Shown: positions 1-13,120, counted from the stretch's first letter. The stretch is DNA of 64,000 nucleotides from Linnemannia schmuckeri (GCA_029449235.1 JANATG010000008.1:1116001-1180000), one strand, 5' to 3'. Program-made: numbers and translations. The notes: generated from the letters alone by a model not told the origin.

Positions 1-3000
1 GTACAGGAAGACCCTGTGCCGGCATCGAGTGATTACCATCGCCGCAACTTTGACCATTTATACCAGCATCGATCGGCCGAGGAATCGCTCGGTCCATTGG
101 ATCAACAGCAACAACCCCGTCGTCCTCCTGATGGAAGCCGCTCAAACAACAGCTTTGATACTCCGGAGTTCATACCGTCTTCATCGCCACCTCATCCAAT
201 GCAGTACAGTCCTGATCCTGGTTATCCGCTCCCAGGCCACCTTTCAAAATTGGATGACCCACAGGCATCGATGCCCGAACGCGAGGAGCTTCAATATCAA
301 TCTCAGGAACACCCGCAGCAGCAACAGCCATCAATACAACATCAACGACGGCAAAAACAACAACAGCAACAACAACAACAACAGCAGCAACAGCAACAAC
401 AACAACAGCAACAGCAACAGCAACAGCAACAACAACACCAACATAATTTACAGGATTCATGTGCTCGTCAGGAATTAATGATGGGCACGGAACTGGGAAG
501 GCAACAAACACAACACGACTTCTCTGGGCAAAGCTCAAGGAACCAGGAGCACGGGCATGGCGGACAACAGTGGCAAAATTCTTCTCGCGACGATAATCAG
601 AGTCCACAACAGTTTCGTCATTCTCAAGCCAAACAAAACTCTCCCGTGTTCCTCTTAACATCACAGAGAACACAAGAAACAAACAGGCGATTGTCACTGT
701 CAGCAGAAGCATTCGATAATCAACAAACACCAATCATCGACGTGGCTGAGCAGCCCGAGCAAGAGAGTCATCAGCACATTCGCCAAGCAGGAATACAACC
801 CGGTCGCCCGCTATCACAGACTGGGTACGACACAGGATCCCACTTGACGCACGGAGGTCTGGAGGACGAACCCACGACTCGGTCCCCTCACGGCATCGCC
901 CATAGAGATGATGAAATGAAAGCCATCGCGCATCAACAACAAAACAACGAGGGCAGCAGTAAGATGAAAGAGCGTGGAGGGGACGATCATGTTCAGAATC
1001 ACCGCCATGACCATGACCGAGAGCAAGGAATGGACATCAAGATGGAAGAGTGCGACAAGGAGTACAGGACGGAAAAGGGTGATCAGGATGTTTTCTCTCA
1101 TCGCCACGAGGCTACTCAGACACCGACGAATCGCCTGATCTCCAGGGTCAGTGAAGAAGTTCAGAGGAGGACGGTCAGTTCTTGGTCGTTGGGCGAAGCG
1201 CCGGAGCCGAGAGTCGAGAATGTTTCGAGCAGTTTGTCCGTTGACACGGAGTTTTTATACAAGGCAAGACGAAGCAACCGAAGCTCGGTGGTATTAAGCA
1301 GACAAGCTGGAACGGTTGCTGGAGAAGATGTTGATTTTAGGGGACAACAACTACTTCCGGACTACCAAGAGAGAACACAGGACGAGTCCCGCCAAGGTGC
1401 CGGAACAAGCTTGGACGGTAGTCAGCAGAGTTGGGGAGGGACACCTGCGACGGATTCTCCCTCCACAAGAGAAGCGCCATCGACCCTCTCTATGTTTGCC
1501 GATACTACAGCAAGACTCGGTGGAATCACTACGACGAATTCAACTTCCAATGGACCCTGGACACACTCAAGTGAGATTTTGATAATTGAAATGTTTGAAA
1601 ACAACGGGAGTAATCACGTGTGCTATCAGCGCCGGCATTACATGAAAGATCTAATATAAGCTTCTATAACCAATTAGACTTGGGCTTTGGAAAGCCTACA
1701 TCAACCAACAAAGAAGCTCAGGGCGATCCCCGACGACCTCCAACAGAAACGAATGGTGTTCCACTCGTCTTGGGTCAAGCAGGATACTATACGAAGAGCG
1801 ATCTCGAAGCACTGTTTACTCGCTGGGAAGAGGAGATCCTTTCCTCGGGGAGATTTGGAGATGCCAACAACATAGGATCAGAAAGTGGAGAAGGCTCTAA
1901 AGGCAAGGGCAGGAAGTTAGACAAATCTCGCGATATTCGGAAGAGGAAAGGCTCAAGATCCAGCCCCAACGACAGGTTAAACAATGGTGGAGGTTTTGAA
2001 GATGAGAATGAAGATGACGATGATGTCGATAAGGAGGAGGAAGCGGATGAGGAAGAGGAGGAGGCTGACAGGCACCAAGGCGGAGTCGTGAGTGCATCGG
2101 GTTCTTCCAAGAGAAAACGACTTTTGTCGACCAAGCGCGTTGGCAAGGGCAAAGGCAAGCTCAAGGACAACTTGGAATCCGATGGCAAGAAGCGGAAAAA
2201 GTTGGAATCGGTCGAAAATACTAGGAAACACGCTTGTTCAAAATGTGGAAAGCGGTTCTCGCGACCCAGCCAGCGGGACACCCACTACCTCACACACACT
2301 GGCCAGGTAACGTCAAAGAGGCTAAGCTAAAGCCTTTCAGCTGCATGAAACACTGTGCATGCCAATATTCGGGACTGACGTCTTAACCACTTTCGCTTTT
2401 TTATTTTGTGCTTTGAATAGAAACCACATAAGTGTATTTCATGCAACGCGTCCTTCAATGTCGCCAGCAACTTGAAGAGACACGCGAAAATGCATATTAT
2501 CGACAGAGCGGCACCAGCCGGAGAAGACGCGGAGCAGTTACCGTCGAGCTCGTCAGTGCAAGGCGTCCTACTGATGAGTCCGGCTTCTTTATCCATACCC
2601 GCCCTATCACAAGAACCACTCCAGCCACAAGAACAATATCAACAATATCAACAACATCAACAACAGCAGCAACAACAGCAGAGGGCCGAGACAGAACAAC
2701 AAAATCAGCCTTCGCAAACACAGTCTTCTGGAGTTCCACAAATTGTACCGGGACTTTCGTCCGATAATTTACAGCAGACGAGTCATCAACAATTAGCGCT
2801 TGAAACCCAACACAACGTACAACAGCAGCTGGAGCATCAACCTCGCCATCGCGTCGCCGCTACACTCACCCCGCCGCCACCACCAACTCATGCAACTTCA
2901 GCTGCTTTGTCATCGTTTGGGTCAGGAGAGCAGCAGCAGCAAGAAGCACTTGTCGGTTTGAGATCGTCACCTCCAACAACAACTCTTAGAGACGAATCGA

Positions 3001-3107
3001 TCTCGTCCACTAATAAAATCCAAACCGATAGCTCGTCTCGTCCCTCGCCCGGAGTTGCAGCAAGCATCTTGCTCGCACCACCGCCACTGACAAGTCCGTC
3101 CACTTGA
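1..3107 (+). CDS. C2H2 zinc-finger transcription factor, 5' partial, polyglutamine-rich
   Basis: Likely nuclear DNA-binding regulator. The frame is open from base 1, so the start lies outside the window. Proposed exons are <1-1570, 1678-2306 and 2421-3107, giving at least 961 residues. Introns 1571-1677 (phase 1) and 2307-2420 (phase 0) are GT-AG and restore frame exactly. The second intron separates two tandem C2H2 fingers. Finger 1 (about 2233-2300) and finger 2 (2433-2495) each read C-x2-C-x12-H-x3-H, joined by a TGQ-KPH linker close to the classical TGEKP. Before the fingers lie a long CAA/CAG-coded glutamine run (about 350-435), an acidic Asp/Glu block (about 2000-2070) and Lys/Arg-rich stretches that could act as nuclear localisation signals. 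The C-terminus is again Gln-rich. Target genes cannot be inferred; two fingers alone do not identify a subfamily. Confidence 0.85.
355..435 (+). repeat. CAA/CAG trinucleotide tract encoding polyglutamine
   Basis: An almost uninterrupted mixture of CAA and CAG codons inside the first exon of the C2H2 gene. Synonymous mixing of the two codons is visible, so this is a selected or slowly expanded Gln run rather than a pure microsatellite. It produces long spurious frames on both strands. Confidence 0.9.
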
Positions 3108-3506
3108 TTTCCTCTACCACGTCATCTGGCGACCACGTAGCAATGCTTATAGCCGTGAAGGAGCGGTACAAAAATAACCATCATCATCAACGAGAGAGCG
3201 ACCGTCCTTGAGCCAGAGAACAACAGCACCCACCACCTCAATAACAATGACATAGCTAACGCAAGCCAGGATTCGTGGTTCTAGCAGTGTCATCGTTGTC
3301 TCCTTCTTCTTTCTCTGGCTCGGGACCTCTGTAGTTAGTTTATCAATACGTGCACCAAAAGCACACATCAAACACACACAACCATTATTCATCAACAGAT
3401 AATATGTATATGAAATCATTTATGAGAAAGTATGGTATTTTCTGGTAGTCTAATGGGTTTCAGCTCGAGGGATGTCTTTGCCGTAAAATGGGTTCTGTTT
3501 CTTTCT
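3108..3506. other. Intergenic region between convergent genes
   Basis: About 400 bases between the stop of the C2H2 gene (+) and the stop of the GPI-type protein (-). It should hold both 3' untranslated regions. I see no RNA gene or coding signal in it. Confidence 0.6.
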
Positions 3507-6317
3507 TTACAACACCATCCAAGCAACGCCAAAGACGAAAGCAAGGGCAATTGAACCTCTGGAAGCGAGCAGCGAAGCAGCACTATTGCCAAGATCGAGC
3601 TGAGCAGGGCCAAACATGGGGACGGTTCCGAAGCCAGCGGTGCCGGTCTCGTCCTTGCTAGGAGCGACTGGTCCACCTTTGGCGCCAGCGGGAGGAGCAC
3701 CCTCGGAAGGCGATGCAGGTGAGGCGGCTCCAGAAGCAGGCTGTTGAGGCTGATGCTGTTGAGGCTTGGGTTGACCGGCGGAGGGACTGGGAATAGTACG
3801 ATCTGGAAGATTACCGGCGCTGGGCTTCGACATTGGTGAGTCGGCGGGAGGTGTTAAATTGTTATCGTCTTTGGTGTCCTTGCTATTTTTGGTATCCATG
3901 GCATCGTCGCTAGTGGTGAAAACGGTGGTGGCATCGCCCTCGGCTATCTTTGCATGGTGCTTGTGGTGCTTCTTCTTGTGGTGTTCCTTCTTGCCAGCAC
4001 CCAAGATTCCGATAGGCTCATCGTCGAGGTCCTGGTCAAAGTCGATGGCCTTGGCATCTTCGCCATCCTCATGAGCATCAGCAGTGGCAGTGGTATCGGC
4101 AGCGGTATCAGCCTCAGCGGCGGTAGCGAAGATGCTCTTGCCGAAGCCTTGAGCGGTGATTTCGACATCGGCAGAGTCGTCCGCCTCGGCTTCAATCTTA
4201 GCCGCTCTAACCTTTCCAAAGATGCTCTCGAGAGCGGCATGAATACGCTCCTCCTCGGTAATATCTGGAGCAATAGTAGCAGCAATAGCGCGTTTCTCGT
4301 TCTGGTGGCGATCTTGTTGTTGCTTCTGGCCACTCTTCTTGTTAGCCACCTTCTTATCCTTCTTGTCCTGCTGTTGTTGCTTCTTCTTGGCAGCCTTGAC
4401 TTTCCTGTCTTTTTTTTGCTTGTTCAGACGCTGCTCAAAGTTCAAGTCCTGGAGCTGGTTGTTGCCAACGAGCTTGACGTCAGGAAAAACATCGGCGGCA
4501 AAGAGCTCAAAGAAGGCGTTGGCGCCCTGGTGCTCCGTGTCGGCAATCTGTTGAGAGGTCAGGGGGGATTGGATCTTCTTGTTTTCCTTCTTGTCCTTCT
4601 CATCCTTAGCGTTCATGACAGCTCGCATGTCCTCTGGAGGCACGAAATCAGCAGCGCGAGCAAGGGTGGTGATGTCATCCTCGGCGATGCTTGGGGTAGT
4701 AGCATCTGTGACTTGATCGGGTTCGACTGGTGCCTCGGTAGTGTTGGCCACTTCCGTAGAGGGTTGTTGTTGCTGTTGTTGCTGTCGCTGTTGCTTCAAG
4801 AGCTGCTCTCGGAGTGTGGCAAAGGCCTGTTCGTGGTGGTTCGTCTTCTTCTTCCTGCTACCTTCAGGGATTACAGTCACGGCTTCGTCCTTCTTGGCCT
4901 CTTCAGCTTCCTTGTCGTCCTCGTCCTCATTGACCTCCTTACCCTCATCGCCATTCTTGTCCTCGTTAGTCTTCTTGTCACCAGCAGCTCGAGGGTCTTT
5001 TTTCTCTTCTTCCTCCTGCTCATCCCCCTCGGATTTTGGTGACTTGGACGTGTTGTCGGAGGTGACATCTGCAGCGGCGGGTTCCCCGTTCTTTTCGGTA
5101 GAAGACACGTCGGCATCCTTCTTTTCGGCTTTGGTATCCAGGGTGACATCCTTTACGAAGTTGCCGTCCTTGTCCAACACGATCTGATCGCCAACACGAG
5201 AGGTTTCAGCATCGGCTGCTTCCTTGGCGGCAGTGTCAACCTCAGTCTCAGTCTCGATCTCGGTTTCGTCGGCGGCCGTACTCTTGTCATTCTCGTTTTG
5301 GACATCCACATCGTTATCATCATTGACCTTCTCCTCCTCTTCCTTCCTTACTGCAGTCGCTGCAGTCTTTTTGTTGCTCTTCTTCTTTTCATCGTTGGAA
5401 TCTGTAAAAGGGATGGTCAACGAGACGCGGTTGAGGATGACGGAGAAAGCCTCTTCCTCAGCAACCGCAACTGCAGTGACATCATCCTTCTTGTCATCTT
5501 TTTTTGTATCGATGGCATCAGTGGAAGTGGAGGCATCGTGGGTGCTAAGGCTTATAGACTCTTTCTCGGTTGAAGCAATTATTCGATTCATAAACAAGGA
5601 GGATAACGCGTAGGGAAGTACAAAAAAATCAGAATTTAGCTCTTGCATTCGTTACTCTTCTTTTTCTTATCACCTAGCGATGTACAGTTTATACGGATAA
5701 ACAGCGCGAATAAATTGTTTACCTTCATTTTCAGGGTCGCCACCGTCGACAACGATATCCTTCTCTCCAGATTGGATATCGTGCACCTCTTCCACTACTC
5801 CTGCATTCTTGGTAACCATTGTAGGAGTCGTCGTCGTGGAGTTGACAGCAACAGAAGCATTGCTCGTCTCTTCCAACCGGACCTTGCAATACAACGCCGA
5901 CGACGGGCTCTTTAATGAGTCCTTCTGCTGCTCCTGCGCCTGATCTTGGTATTGCTGAAGGTTTGCGGGTGTGGCTGCGTTGTTGGAGTGAGAAACCATC
6001 GCCGCTGCAGAAGTGGCCCTCCAGAGTTGCGGTCCAGCACCAGCGGGGCCAGTCCCTCCAGTGGACAAGGAAGCGATCGTCTGCAAGTTATGGCGGACCC
6101 CCAAGTCAAATGAGACCTTGCCGCTTCCACTGTTTGCCACGACTGATGCGTCATCGTTGTTATTGGTGTTGATGTTGATGGCTGCCTCAGCGTTGGCTGT
6201 GGTTGGGAGGACGAGGAGGCCTTGGATCATGAGTGCTGCTGCGCCCAAGACGAGGAGGGGTGCTCTTGACCCCGTTCCTCCGTTGGTGGATTGTTGATGT
6301 TGTCGTTGGTGTACCAT
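3507..6317 (-). CDS. Secreted, highly charged, putative GPI-anchored surface protein
   Basis: No enzymatic domain recognised. Proposed exons are 6317-5723 and 5641-3507, with an 81-base GT-AG intron (5722-5642, phase 1), giving about 909 residues. The acceptor choice is moderately certain. After a hydrophilic stretch of about 20 residues comes a hydrophobic segment (APLLVLGAAALMIQGLLVL) ending near ANA-EA, typical of a signal peptide. The C-terminus has small residues (GNSAAS) followed by a hydrophobic tail (IALAFVFGVAWMVL), as in GPI-attachment signals. The body is dominated by Lys, Glu, Asp, Ala and Gln and looks disordered. A His/Lys cluster (HHKKKHHKHH, about 3955-3990) could bind metal. 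A wall or plasma-membrane location is inferred from the two ends. The family is unknown and may be lineage-specific. Confidence 0.7.
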
Positions 6318-7382
6318 GGTTGTGAGAAGAGGATAAGGTATAATCGTGAATATAAAAACTAATGAAAATTACGGCGCAGATCTGTTACACGAAAAGAGAT
6401 CAAGGGCAGGGTATAGTTGTGAGTAGGAGTTGATAAAGAAAGGGTGAGGTGTAGGTAAGGGAAGGCGAGAGACCGGAGAAGTAGAAAAGAAAAGGTAGAG
6501 TCTCTATCGTCTTTCCTCTCTTATTTCTCCGCGTGTGTTTTTTTTTTTTTTTTGACAGCACAACAATAGCAATAACTGAGTACGTTTCCGGTTCCAAGTC
6601 TTAATATGCCCTGCAAATAATCACTTTTCACACGCGCGTTCATGCATGCACACGCATTTGGGCATATCTACTTCACCGACGTTTTTGTTGCTTCCTTCCA
6701 AATGTAGACACACCATCGCCAGTAAATCTTCAGACGCATTATCTATCCCTATCCTCGACTATCGTAACCGCATGTGAGTTTGTTGGAGCTTTTTTTATTT
6801 TGGTAGTTGATGAAGAGATAGAAGGAAGGAATCTCCCTTACCTTGTTTATAGAAGTTATATATCCAGAAGGGTGACCTAGGGGTTCATAGAGTTGTTAAT
6901 TGTCTTGAGCATTGATCTTCCTACTTCTTGTCTATCTCTCCTCTTATCAATTGATGCATCTCTCCCAACATTCATTTCAAAACGCGCTGTTTTTTTTGTC
7001 GATATTTTTATTTTTCATGACGTGAAAGTGGGAAGGAGGAAGGGGATTAAGATGTTTGTCTAGATTGCAAAAATAAGAGCAAAGAAAAAAAAACAAGAGA
7101 AGCAAAGAAGGAGGGGTGGTCGTGTAATAGTGTGTGTAGTTATATATGAGTGAGTAAGTGTGCTGTGTGGAAGGGTATGGCACCTCCACCTCCTTCCCTC
7201 TCTAAAAAGACAAATAGAGAGGGGTGGGGGACATGAGCGGTGTGTTTTTAGGGTAAGTCCTGTATTTTTTGTGTATCTGCGTTGGTCGCGATGGCTGTCA
7301 TTAGCCACCTTCTCCCTCGTCCACGACTCGTTTTTGTCGCCCCCCTGCAGTTATGTGGTGTTTACGGCAGGAGTCTCGTGTT
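6318..7382. other. Intergenic region: promoter of GPI-type gene and 3' flank of chitin synthase
   Basis: About 1.06 kb with no supportable gene. It carries short poly-T/poly-A runs (6539-6554, 7083-7093) and purine-rich blocks on the plus strand, compatible with a pyrimidine-rich leader for the minus-strand gene starting at 6317. The part next to 7382 should contain the chitin synthase 3' untranslated region. Confidence 0.5.
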
Positions 7383-10300
7383 TTATGAGTCCAGGCGTGA
7401 CATAGGCGACTCTGAGCGAGCGTTAGTGTTGGGAGGGTCAGACGTCGTTATCGTTGCCGACAGCGGTGATGGGGAAGGAGCCCTGGTATCGATCGAGTTC
7501 AGACGAGGTCCACTTGGAGGCAGTGGTGGTGGCATGTAGCCTGAGTTGTTGTTGCTGTTTGACAGCTTGGGCGAGGGCGAGTATGGAGAGCGACCACTGG
7601 GCGCGATGCGATCCGGCACGACGACAACGCCATTGTTAAATACCGACGACCCCGAGGGAAGAGGCATCTGGGAGGCCCTCTGGCGTCCTATCGTCCCACC
7701 TGGGGCTGGCGCGTGCATGTTCATCAGCGGAATCGAGTCCATGCCGGTCATCGTGGAATTGTAGGCTGGGTCCGAAAGCGAATAGACGCCGGTCCCTGCC
7801 GAGCCTGATGAGCCATTCGTCAAGTGGCGACTCGCAAAGGGCAAGCAGCTATCGCCAGTCCTACGAGAGCTCGAGCTCTCGTCCGACAGCTCCTCCTCCT
7901 TCACATGCCAGTCCTCTCCAGAATCCGAGACCAGGAACTGGGGCGTGGGCAGACCTGCAAGGATGGCGGCCTTTTGACGACGTTCCTTTTCCCACTCGCC
8001 CCAGCGCTTCATCACAATGTGCGAACTGTCGAATTGACCTTCTTTACCACCGTGGTCGGCACCGGCGACTTCTCCGGCAACCATACGGGTCTGACCCCAC
8101 GAGAAGTCATCGAAATGCCAGTAGGCGTAGGCGGGCAGGACAAAATTCCAGACAAAGATCGAGCACAGGTAGACCATCATCCAGCCGACATAGACCATCT
8201 TGCGCGAAGTCATTACAATCAGGACGGCAGGGAGACCCAGAATGGCAGCGAGAAGCAACAGAGGGACGGTTGTATCGGGAATCTTTTCGTCGTGAGAGAT
8301 GGCGCGATAGATCGAGATGGTGACCAGGTAGATGGTGAACGAGATGGCAGCAGGCAAGACGACCGTTCCGACCAACTCCATGAAAATGACAAACTGCATC
8401 GAGAAGCAGAAGGTACCGCAGAGATCGCGGACAAGGACCAGCTCCATCAGGTTGTGAATCGTCGAGTTGATCCAGCGACGACGCTGGGACAGCAGAATCT
8501 TGAAGGTATCGGGGACAACGGTCTTGCAGATGGCCTGGGGGACAAACATCATCTTGCGCTTAGGGAAGGTCCTCAACATGAGCGTTGACAGGTAACGATC
8601 CTCACCAAGGAGCAGCAAGTTCTTCTTGTGGAGCGTATCGACAACGTTCTCGGAGTAGTGCTCGACAATATCGGGGTTGGCCAGGATAGGAACCCAGTAG
8701 CCGTTAGGGCCCTTGGGGGCCTTGATACGGTACATGCAGAAGCATCCGGGCAAACAGGTGACGCCTCCGAACATCGACTCGAAGGCCTTGGACATGTGAT
8801 GCGAGATGTAGTACTCAAAGACCTGGATCATGGTCACCCACGAGTCCGTCTTGTTGGCAATCTTGGTCTCGCCGCACAGACCCATAATGTCGTGGTCGTG
8901 AGCCATCGCAGCAATCATGCGCGACAGAGAATCAGGGTATACTTTTGTATCAGCATCCACCTATGTGTCGTAAGAATGGATAAGGAAGAAGAGTGTTAAT
9001 GCATGAAGAAAAAGATACAAGTGGCTCTATACAGAAGTAAGTGTGTTATAAACGTTAATTCTTACCATGAGAACAATCTCATAACGATCGGGGGCAACTC
9101 CAGTCAGACGCCAGATGGTGTTGAAGAGCTCGTACTCGAACGAGGTCAAACGCTCATCAAACATAACATGCTGCAAGAAACCCATCAGAATAATCTGGGA
9201 ATCACGCTTTCCACGATTTCCGGGCTTGGGCATGTTCTGTTCGGTGGGACCTCCGACCTTGACGATCAAACACATGGGGACACGCTTCTGGAGCTTCTTG
9301 TCAGGGACAGTCTCGTCATCGTACTTGTAAAATCCAGCATAGACCTTGGCCATGTTGTGACGCTTGGTTCCGTCGGCAATAGCAACATAGGAGTGGGCAA
9401 TGACATCGTCGCGGGGGACCAAGTCGTCCTGCATCATCGACAGACAGATATCGGGGGTCGACATGTTGTTTCCGGCTCCGATAATCATTCCGTCGCAAAT
9501 AACGACAATCAGCTTGTGCGAGTTGGGGTAGTCGGTGGTCGCAATCGAGTCCAGGGTAGTTCGAAGTCCATCAATACCCTCAGAGTAACAGGTGACCAAG
9601 GCCATGGTGTGGATCAGAGGGAAGTTGAAGGGCTGGAATGAGACAGGAGGCTGAGGGATGGCATGGGGCGAGACGGGCATGGGGCAGTTGGAGGGCTGGA
9701 TTGCAGTCGAGGATGAGGTCGAAGAGCGGCGGGAGATGTTGCGGATACCGTTGCCACCGAAGCTTGAAACACTCGAGGGCCTCATACCGCTGGGCAGAGA
9801 TGGAGGCGAGGGTGGAGGTGTACCGTTGGGACCCAGAGTCTGGTTAAAGTACGAATTGCGGTTCAGAGAAGTGCTCGAGGCAGAGAGGAAGGCAGGGTTG
9901 ATACCGGGGGATCCTGGGGGAGTGTAAGGCTTGTTAAAGACACTGCCGGGGCGGTTGAAGGACGAGATGGGTCGAGCAGTGGGGACACCCATAGGAGTAC
10001 TCAGGTTACTTCCGCTGCCGTTGGTCGTAGGAGTGAATCGCGATGTGGTGGGGAAGAAGGTCGTGCGCTTGTTGCTAGCAAAGGCGGGGCGGTTGATGTC
10101 TGAACTCCAGGCCTCAATTTGCTCCGCACGTTTCATCCGATCCTGATAGGTCTCGTTGTTGAATCCACCGAGCTTGTGGCTGAGGAACCAGCCGAAGAAG
10201 ACGGCCAAGAAAAACTTGATAAAGACGACACCCAGAATAATTACCAACGAGACATAGGTAATGACATCGGAGGTCATGCATCCAATCGTCTTGGAATCCA

Positions 10301-11945
10301 CGGCACCGACACGGGCAATCTGCTTGAGACAGGCTCCGACCTTGATCATCTTCTTCTGAACAAAGAGAAAAGAAAGATCCCTCTGGAGGCGGATGGTCCC
10401 ATTGCGGAGAGCATCAATGGCGGGATCAACCAAGTACTCGGGCTTGATATGCTTGAGGATTTTGGCGTCGATGACATCACCGTCGTAGGCAAAAAAGTCG
10501 CGGTCAGGGTTGGAGATGTTGCCCCAAGTGTAGTAGGCGGGGGCATTATAGCGCTTCTTGAGGTCAGTCCAAAAGGTGCGATCGGCTTGAGGGAGATGGC
10601 AAGCGGCGCCGCTCCTCTCGTTGGTTTGGTTGATGGGCGTGGAACCGTCAATGTTCAGCATCTTACAGGGGAAGTAAAGGTTGGCTTCGTTGTCGTTGGC
10701 AGGGGCAGGGGCGGCACGGGTGATCAAGCCCTCGCAGGCTCCGCCAGCGGGCTCCTGGAACAAGAAGGAGGCGTCCATACCTTTAGCTGCGTAGCCGGGA
10801 GCGTTCATGATATCGATCTCTTCGCTTGAGATCTCCTTGTTCAACGAGGGATGTTTCCAGAAGAATTCGCCGTTGCCGCTGTCCTCTGCGTTGAAGTAGT
10901 ATCCCATGCCATTGACGATCACGTCCTGGTCTCGTGATCCGGCGACAAACTTCCCGGTCTGCTCGTCCTGACACAGTGCCTGTTGGAGTCCGAAGGTCAA
11001 GAAGGCGACGGCGAGGACCATCATGACGATCAAGGAGACCAATGCGATCTTTTCACGCCATGCCCGTTGAATTTCAGTCGTGTGCATGCCTATTCAAATT
11101 GGATTGCGATATTGTGATATCAACAGGATATAAATATAATATTGTTAGCTGACATGATCACGAGCAATCATTCGATCAATCAATCCCAAAGGAAAAAATA
11201 AAGGTAAAAAATAAAAAAAAATAAAAAAAAAAAGAACAGAACAGAACAGAAAAGAAAAGAAAAGAAAAGAAAAGAGTCGGGGCTTCGGTGTGATCTGGAA
11301 CACCTCGGGCTCACTCCCTCTCTTTTCACTCTCTTGGTCCAGGAGCCGGCTAAGGTTTTGTTTTCTTCCCTGCTATTCCAATTTTCTTTTTTTGTTGTAG
11401 CCCTTACCACATCGTTTCAGGATGGCTGCTGGGAAACAACAGGTGATGGCATTGTAGTAAATGATCCACTTGGAAGGCCATTCCCGCTTCTCTTTCTTGA
11501 GAGGGTTCTTGAGGTTCTTGATATCTGCAATCGTCTTGCGCTTAGGAGCCGCTGCTGCCTTGGCCTTGTTGCGCATTGTCCCAGGCTTTTCAATCTCACG
11601 ACCCAGCACACTCTTGCCTCGCCGGATCCCTCCACTACCCGCCGTCGTTGAGCTGTTGGGCGCAATATTAGGATCGTTGCCTGTGGTTGACGCCTGGACC
11701 TTGATATGAGATCCGTCCAGGTTCTGGGTGGCATTTCTGTAGTAGTATTGGGGGTGGTTGCGATCAATGCGTTCGCGTTCTGGACGGACGAGCGACTTTT
11801 GGCGACGGAACCCCGTGGTGGAGCGCCCCTGTGGGCGGTTGGCGGAATTGGAAGTGTCGATGGTCAGAACGCCCTGGGATTGGCGACGACCGTGAGAGTC
11901 ATTATGTGTCGATTGACTCTCCAAGTCCTGATATGGTGATTCCAT
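7383..11945 (-). CDS. Chitin synthase, class IV type (Chs3/ChsE-like)
   Basis: Transfers GlcNAc from UDP-GlcNAc onto growing chitin at the plasma membrane. Exons are 11945-11408, 11089-9066 and 8960-7383. Introns of 318 bases (phase 1) and 105 bases (phase 0) are GT-AG, giving 1379 residues. The N-terminal cytosolic part has the YYYRN region around residue 70. It is followed by a membrane helix (about 194-215), a cytochrome-b5-like extracellular segment, and a second hydrophobic block in exon 2. The catalytic GT2 domain starts near residue 675. It contains VDADT (855), PGCFCMYR (925-932), GEDRY (973-977) and the signature QRRRW (1013-1017). Helices at about 1036-1070, 1085-1104 and 1109-1135 and the FSWGQTR ending match the family. 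A disordered tail of about 230 residues makes it longer than typical class IV enzymes. No myosin motor domain is present, which argues against class V/VII. Confidence 0.93.
11230..11274. repeat. AACAG/AAAAG pentamer repeat inside chitin synthase intron 1
   Basis: Tandem AACAG units turning into AAAAG units on the plus strand, that is CTTTT-type repeats in the transcribed orientation. They lie in the middle of the 318-base first intron and may explain why it is three times longer than the second. Confidence 0.85.
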
Positions 11946-13120
11946 GCTATATATTATATGATAAAGGTGTGCAGAGGTTGTTGTTGTTGTTGTTGGTTAG
12001 AGAGAGCAGAGGGAAATGGCTGTTTTGATCGGTGGTACAAATAATTATATAAAGGTATGAGTATAGAAAAGATGGTCGAATTGATGGGAAAACACAAAAG
12101 GTTCTTGAAGTCTTGAAAAAAACGTTGAGTAAGAAAGGAGATATAAATGCGTGTATGCGTGTTGGTCAAAAGGCGTTAAAAGGAAGGTGCTAATAGATGA
12201 GAAAGATAGACGGACTTATGCGCCAGAGCGTGGTGAAGAAGAGCAAGGAACAAGACGTGAAAGAATGAAAGAAAAAAAACGAAAAGAAGAGAAGAACAAG
12301 AGAAGGGAGGAGATGGCAGTTGAGGAAGTTGTCAGTGAAGGTCCGGAGTTGTAATTGAGAATAGAGCAAAAAAAACAAAAGGGCTGAATAGAGTCAATGG
12401 GACTGGGTTGGGATGAGAGAGTGAGAGAGACCAGGATCCACAGGGACAGAGGGATGTAATAGAAGTTGATGATAAAGAAAGAAAAAGGAAGAGGGGTCGT
12501 TGTGGTACTAGTGTACTTGGGGGAACGTGGGATTGGGAATGGAGACAAAACAATAATAATAACGGCATACTAAACAATAACACAATATAGCACATACGCC
12601 CAGAAAGGAAAAGGTCGATGGCGAAATGAGCAAGAGAAGAGAGCAATGAACGAAATGGACGATGGATCCTAGTGTGTCGGTTGGGGCTGGTATTCCAAGA
12701 TGGCTTATTGACTATTGTCAGGCCGGACTAGCGACGTCTTCCCCGCCCCGCCCATACAGGAACCAGCTGGAGTAGCAGCAGTGCGAAATATGATCATGAT
12801 GGATATACGCTTCTCAGGCACACAACAAGAAAATAAAAACAATAGCACCCAATCACCACATAATATGTGTCTTAGATAATGTGAAAAAAAAAAAACTGTT
12901 CCAGCTACCCTCCCCTACCTCACCAAAGGGGTGGAGAGGGAGATAACTAGCCAAGGGCATGCTCCAAAGTGTAGCCTCACATGTCTATTCCTCTTTTCTT
13001 CCTGTTATTGCAAAAAGCCTCTTCCGCGTACTACCTCACACTGGGATAGGCACCCAGACAGTGTCAAAGACGAAAGGGTCCAAAATTCAACACCGCACTG
13101 ACGCCCCACTCATATATATA
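11946..13120. promoter_or_regulatory. Proximal upstream region of the chitin synthase gene
   Basis: Immediately upstream of the ATG at 11945 the minus strand reads a TATA-like AT stretch (11946-11960). From about 12150 to 12660 the plus strand is purine-rich, so the transcribed strand is pyrimidine-rich, as in other 5' leaders of this window. GC-richer islands occur around 12660-12790 and 12895-13080. No specific factor site is claimed. Chance frames here have leader-like composition and are not called genes. Confidence 0.35.

Noticed and set aside
3954..5042. Long plus-strand frame (362 codons) rich in Leu and Val
   Set aside because: Exact antisense of the Lys/Glu/Asp-rich GPI-type gene; Leu/Val richness is the reverse complement of its GAG/AAG/GAC codons.
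10119..10829. 236-codon plus-strand frame opposite chitin synthase exon 2
   Set aside because: Antisense shadow; the minus strand carries clear chitin synthase sequence there.
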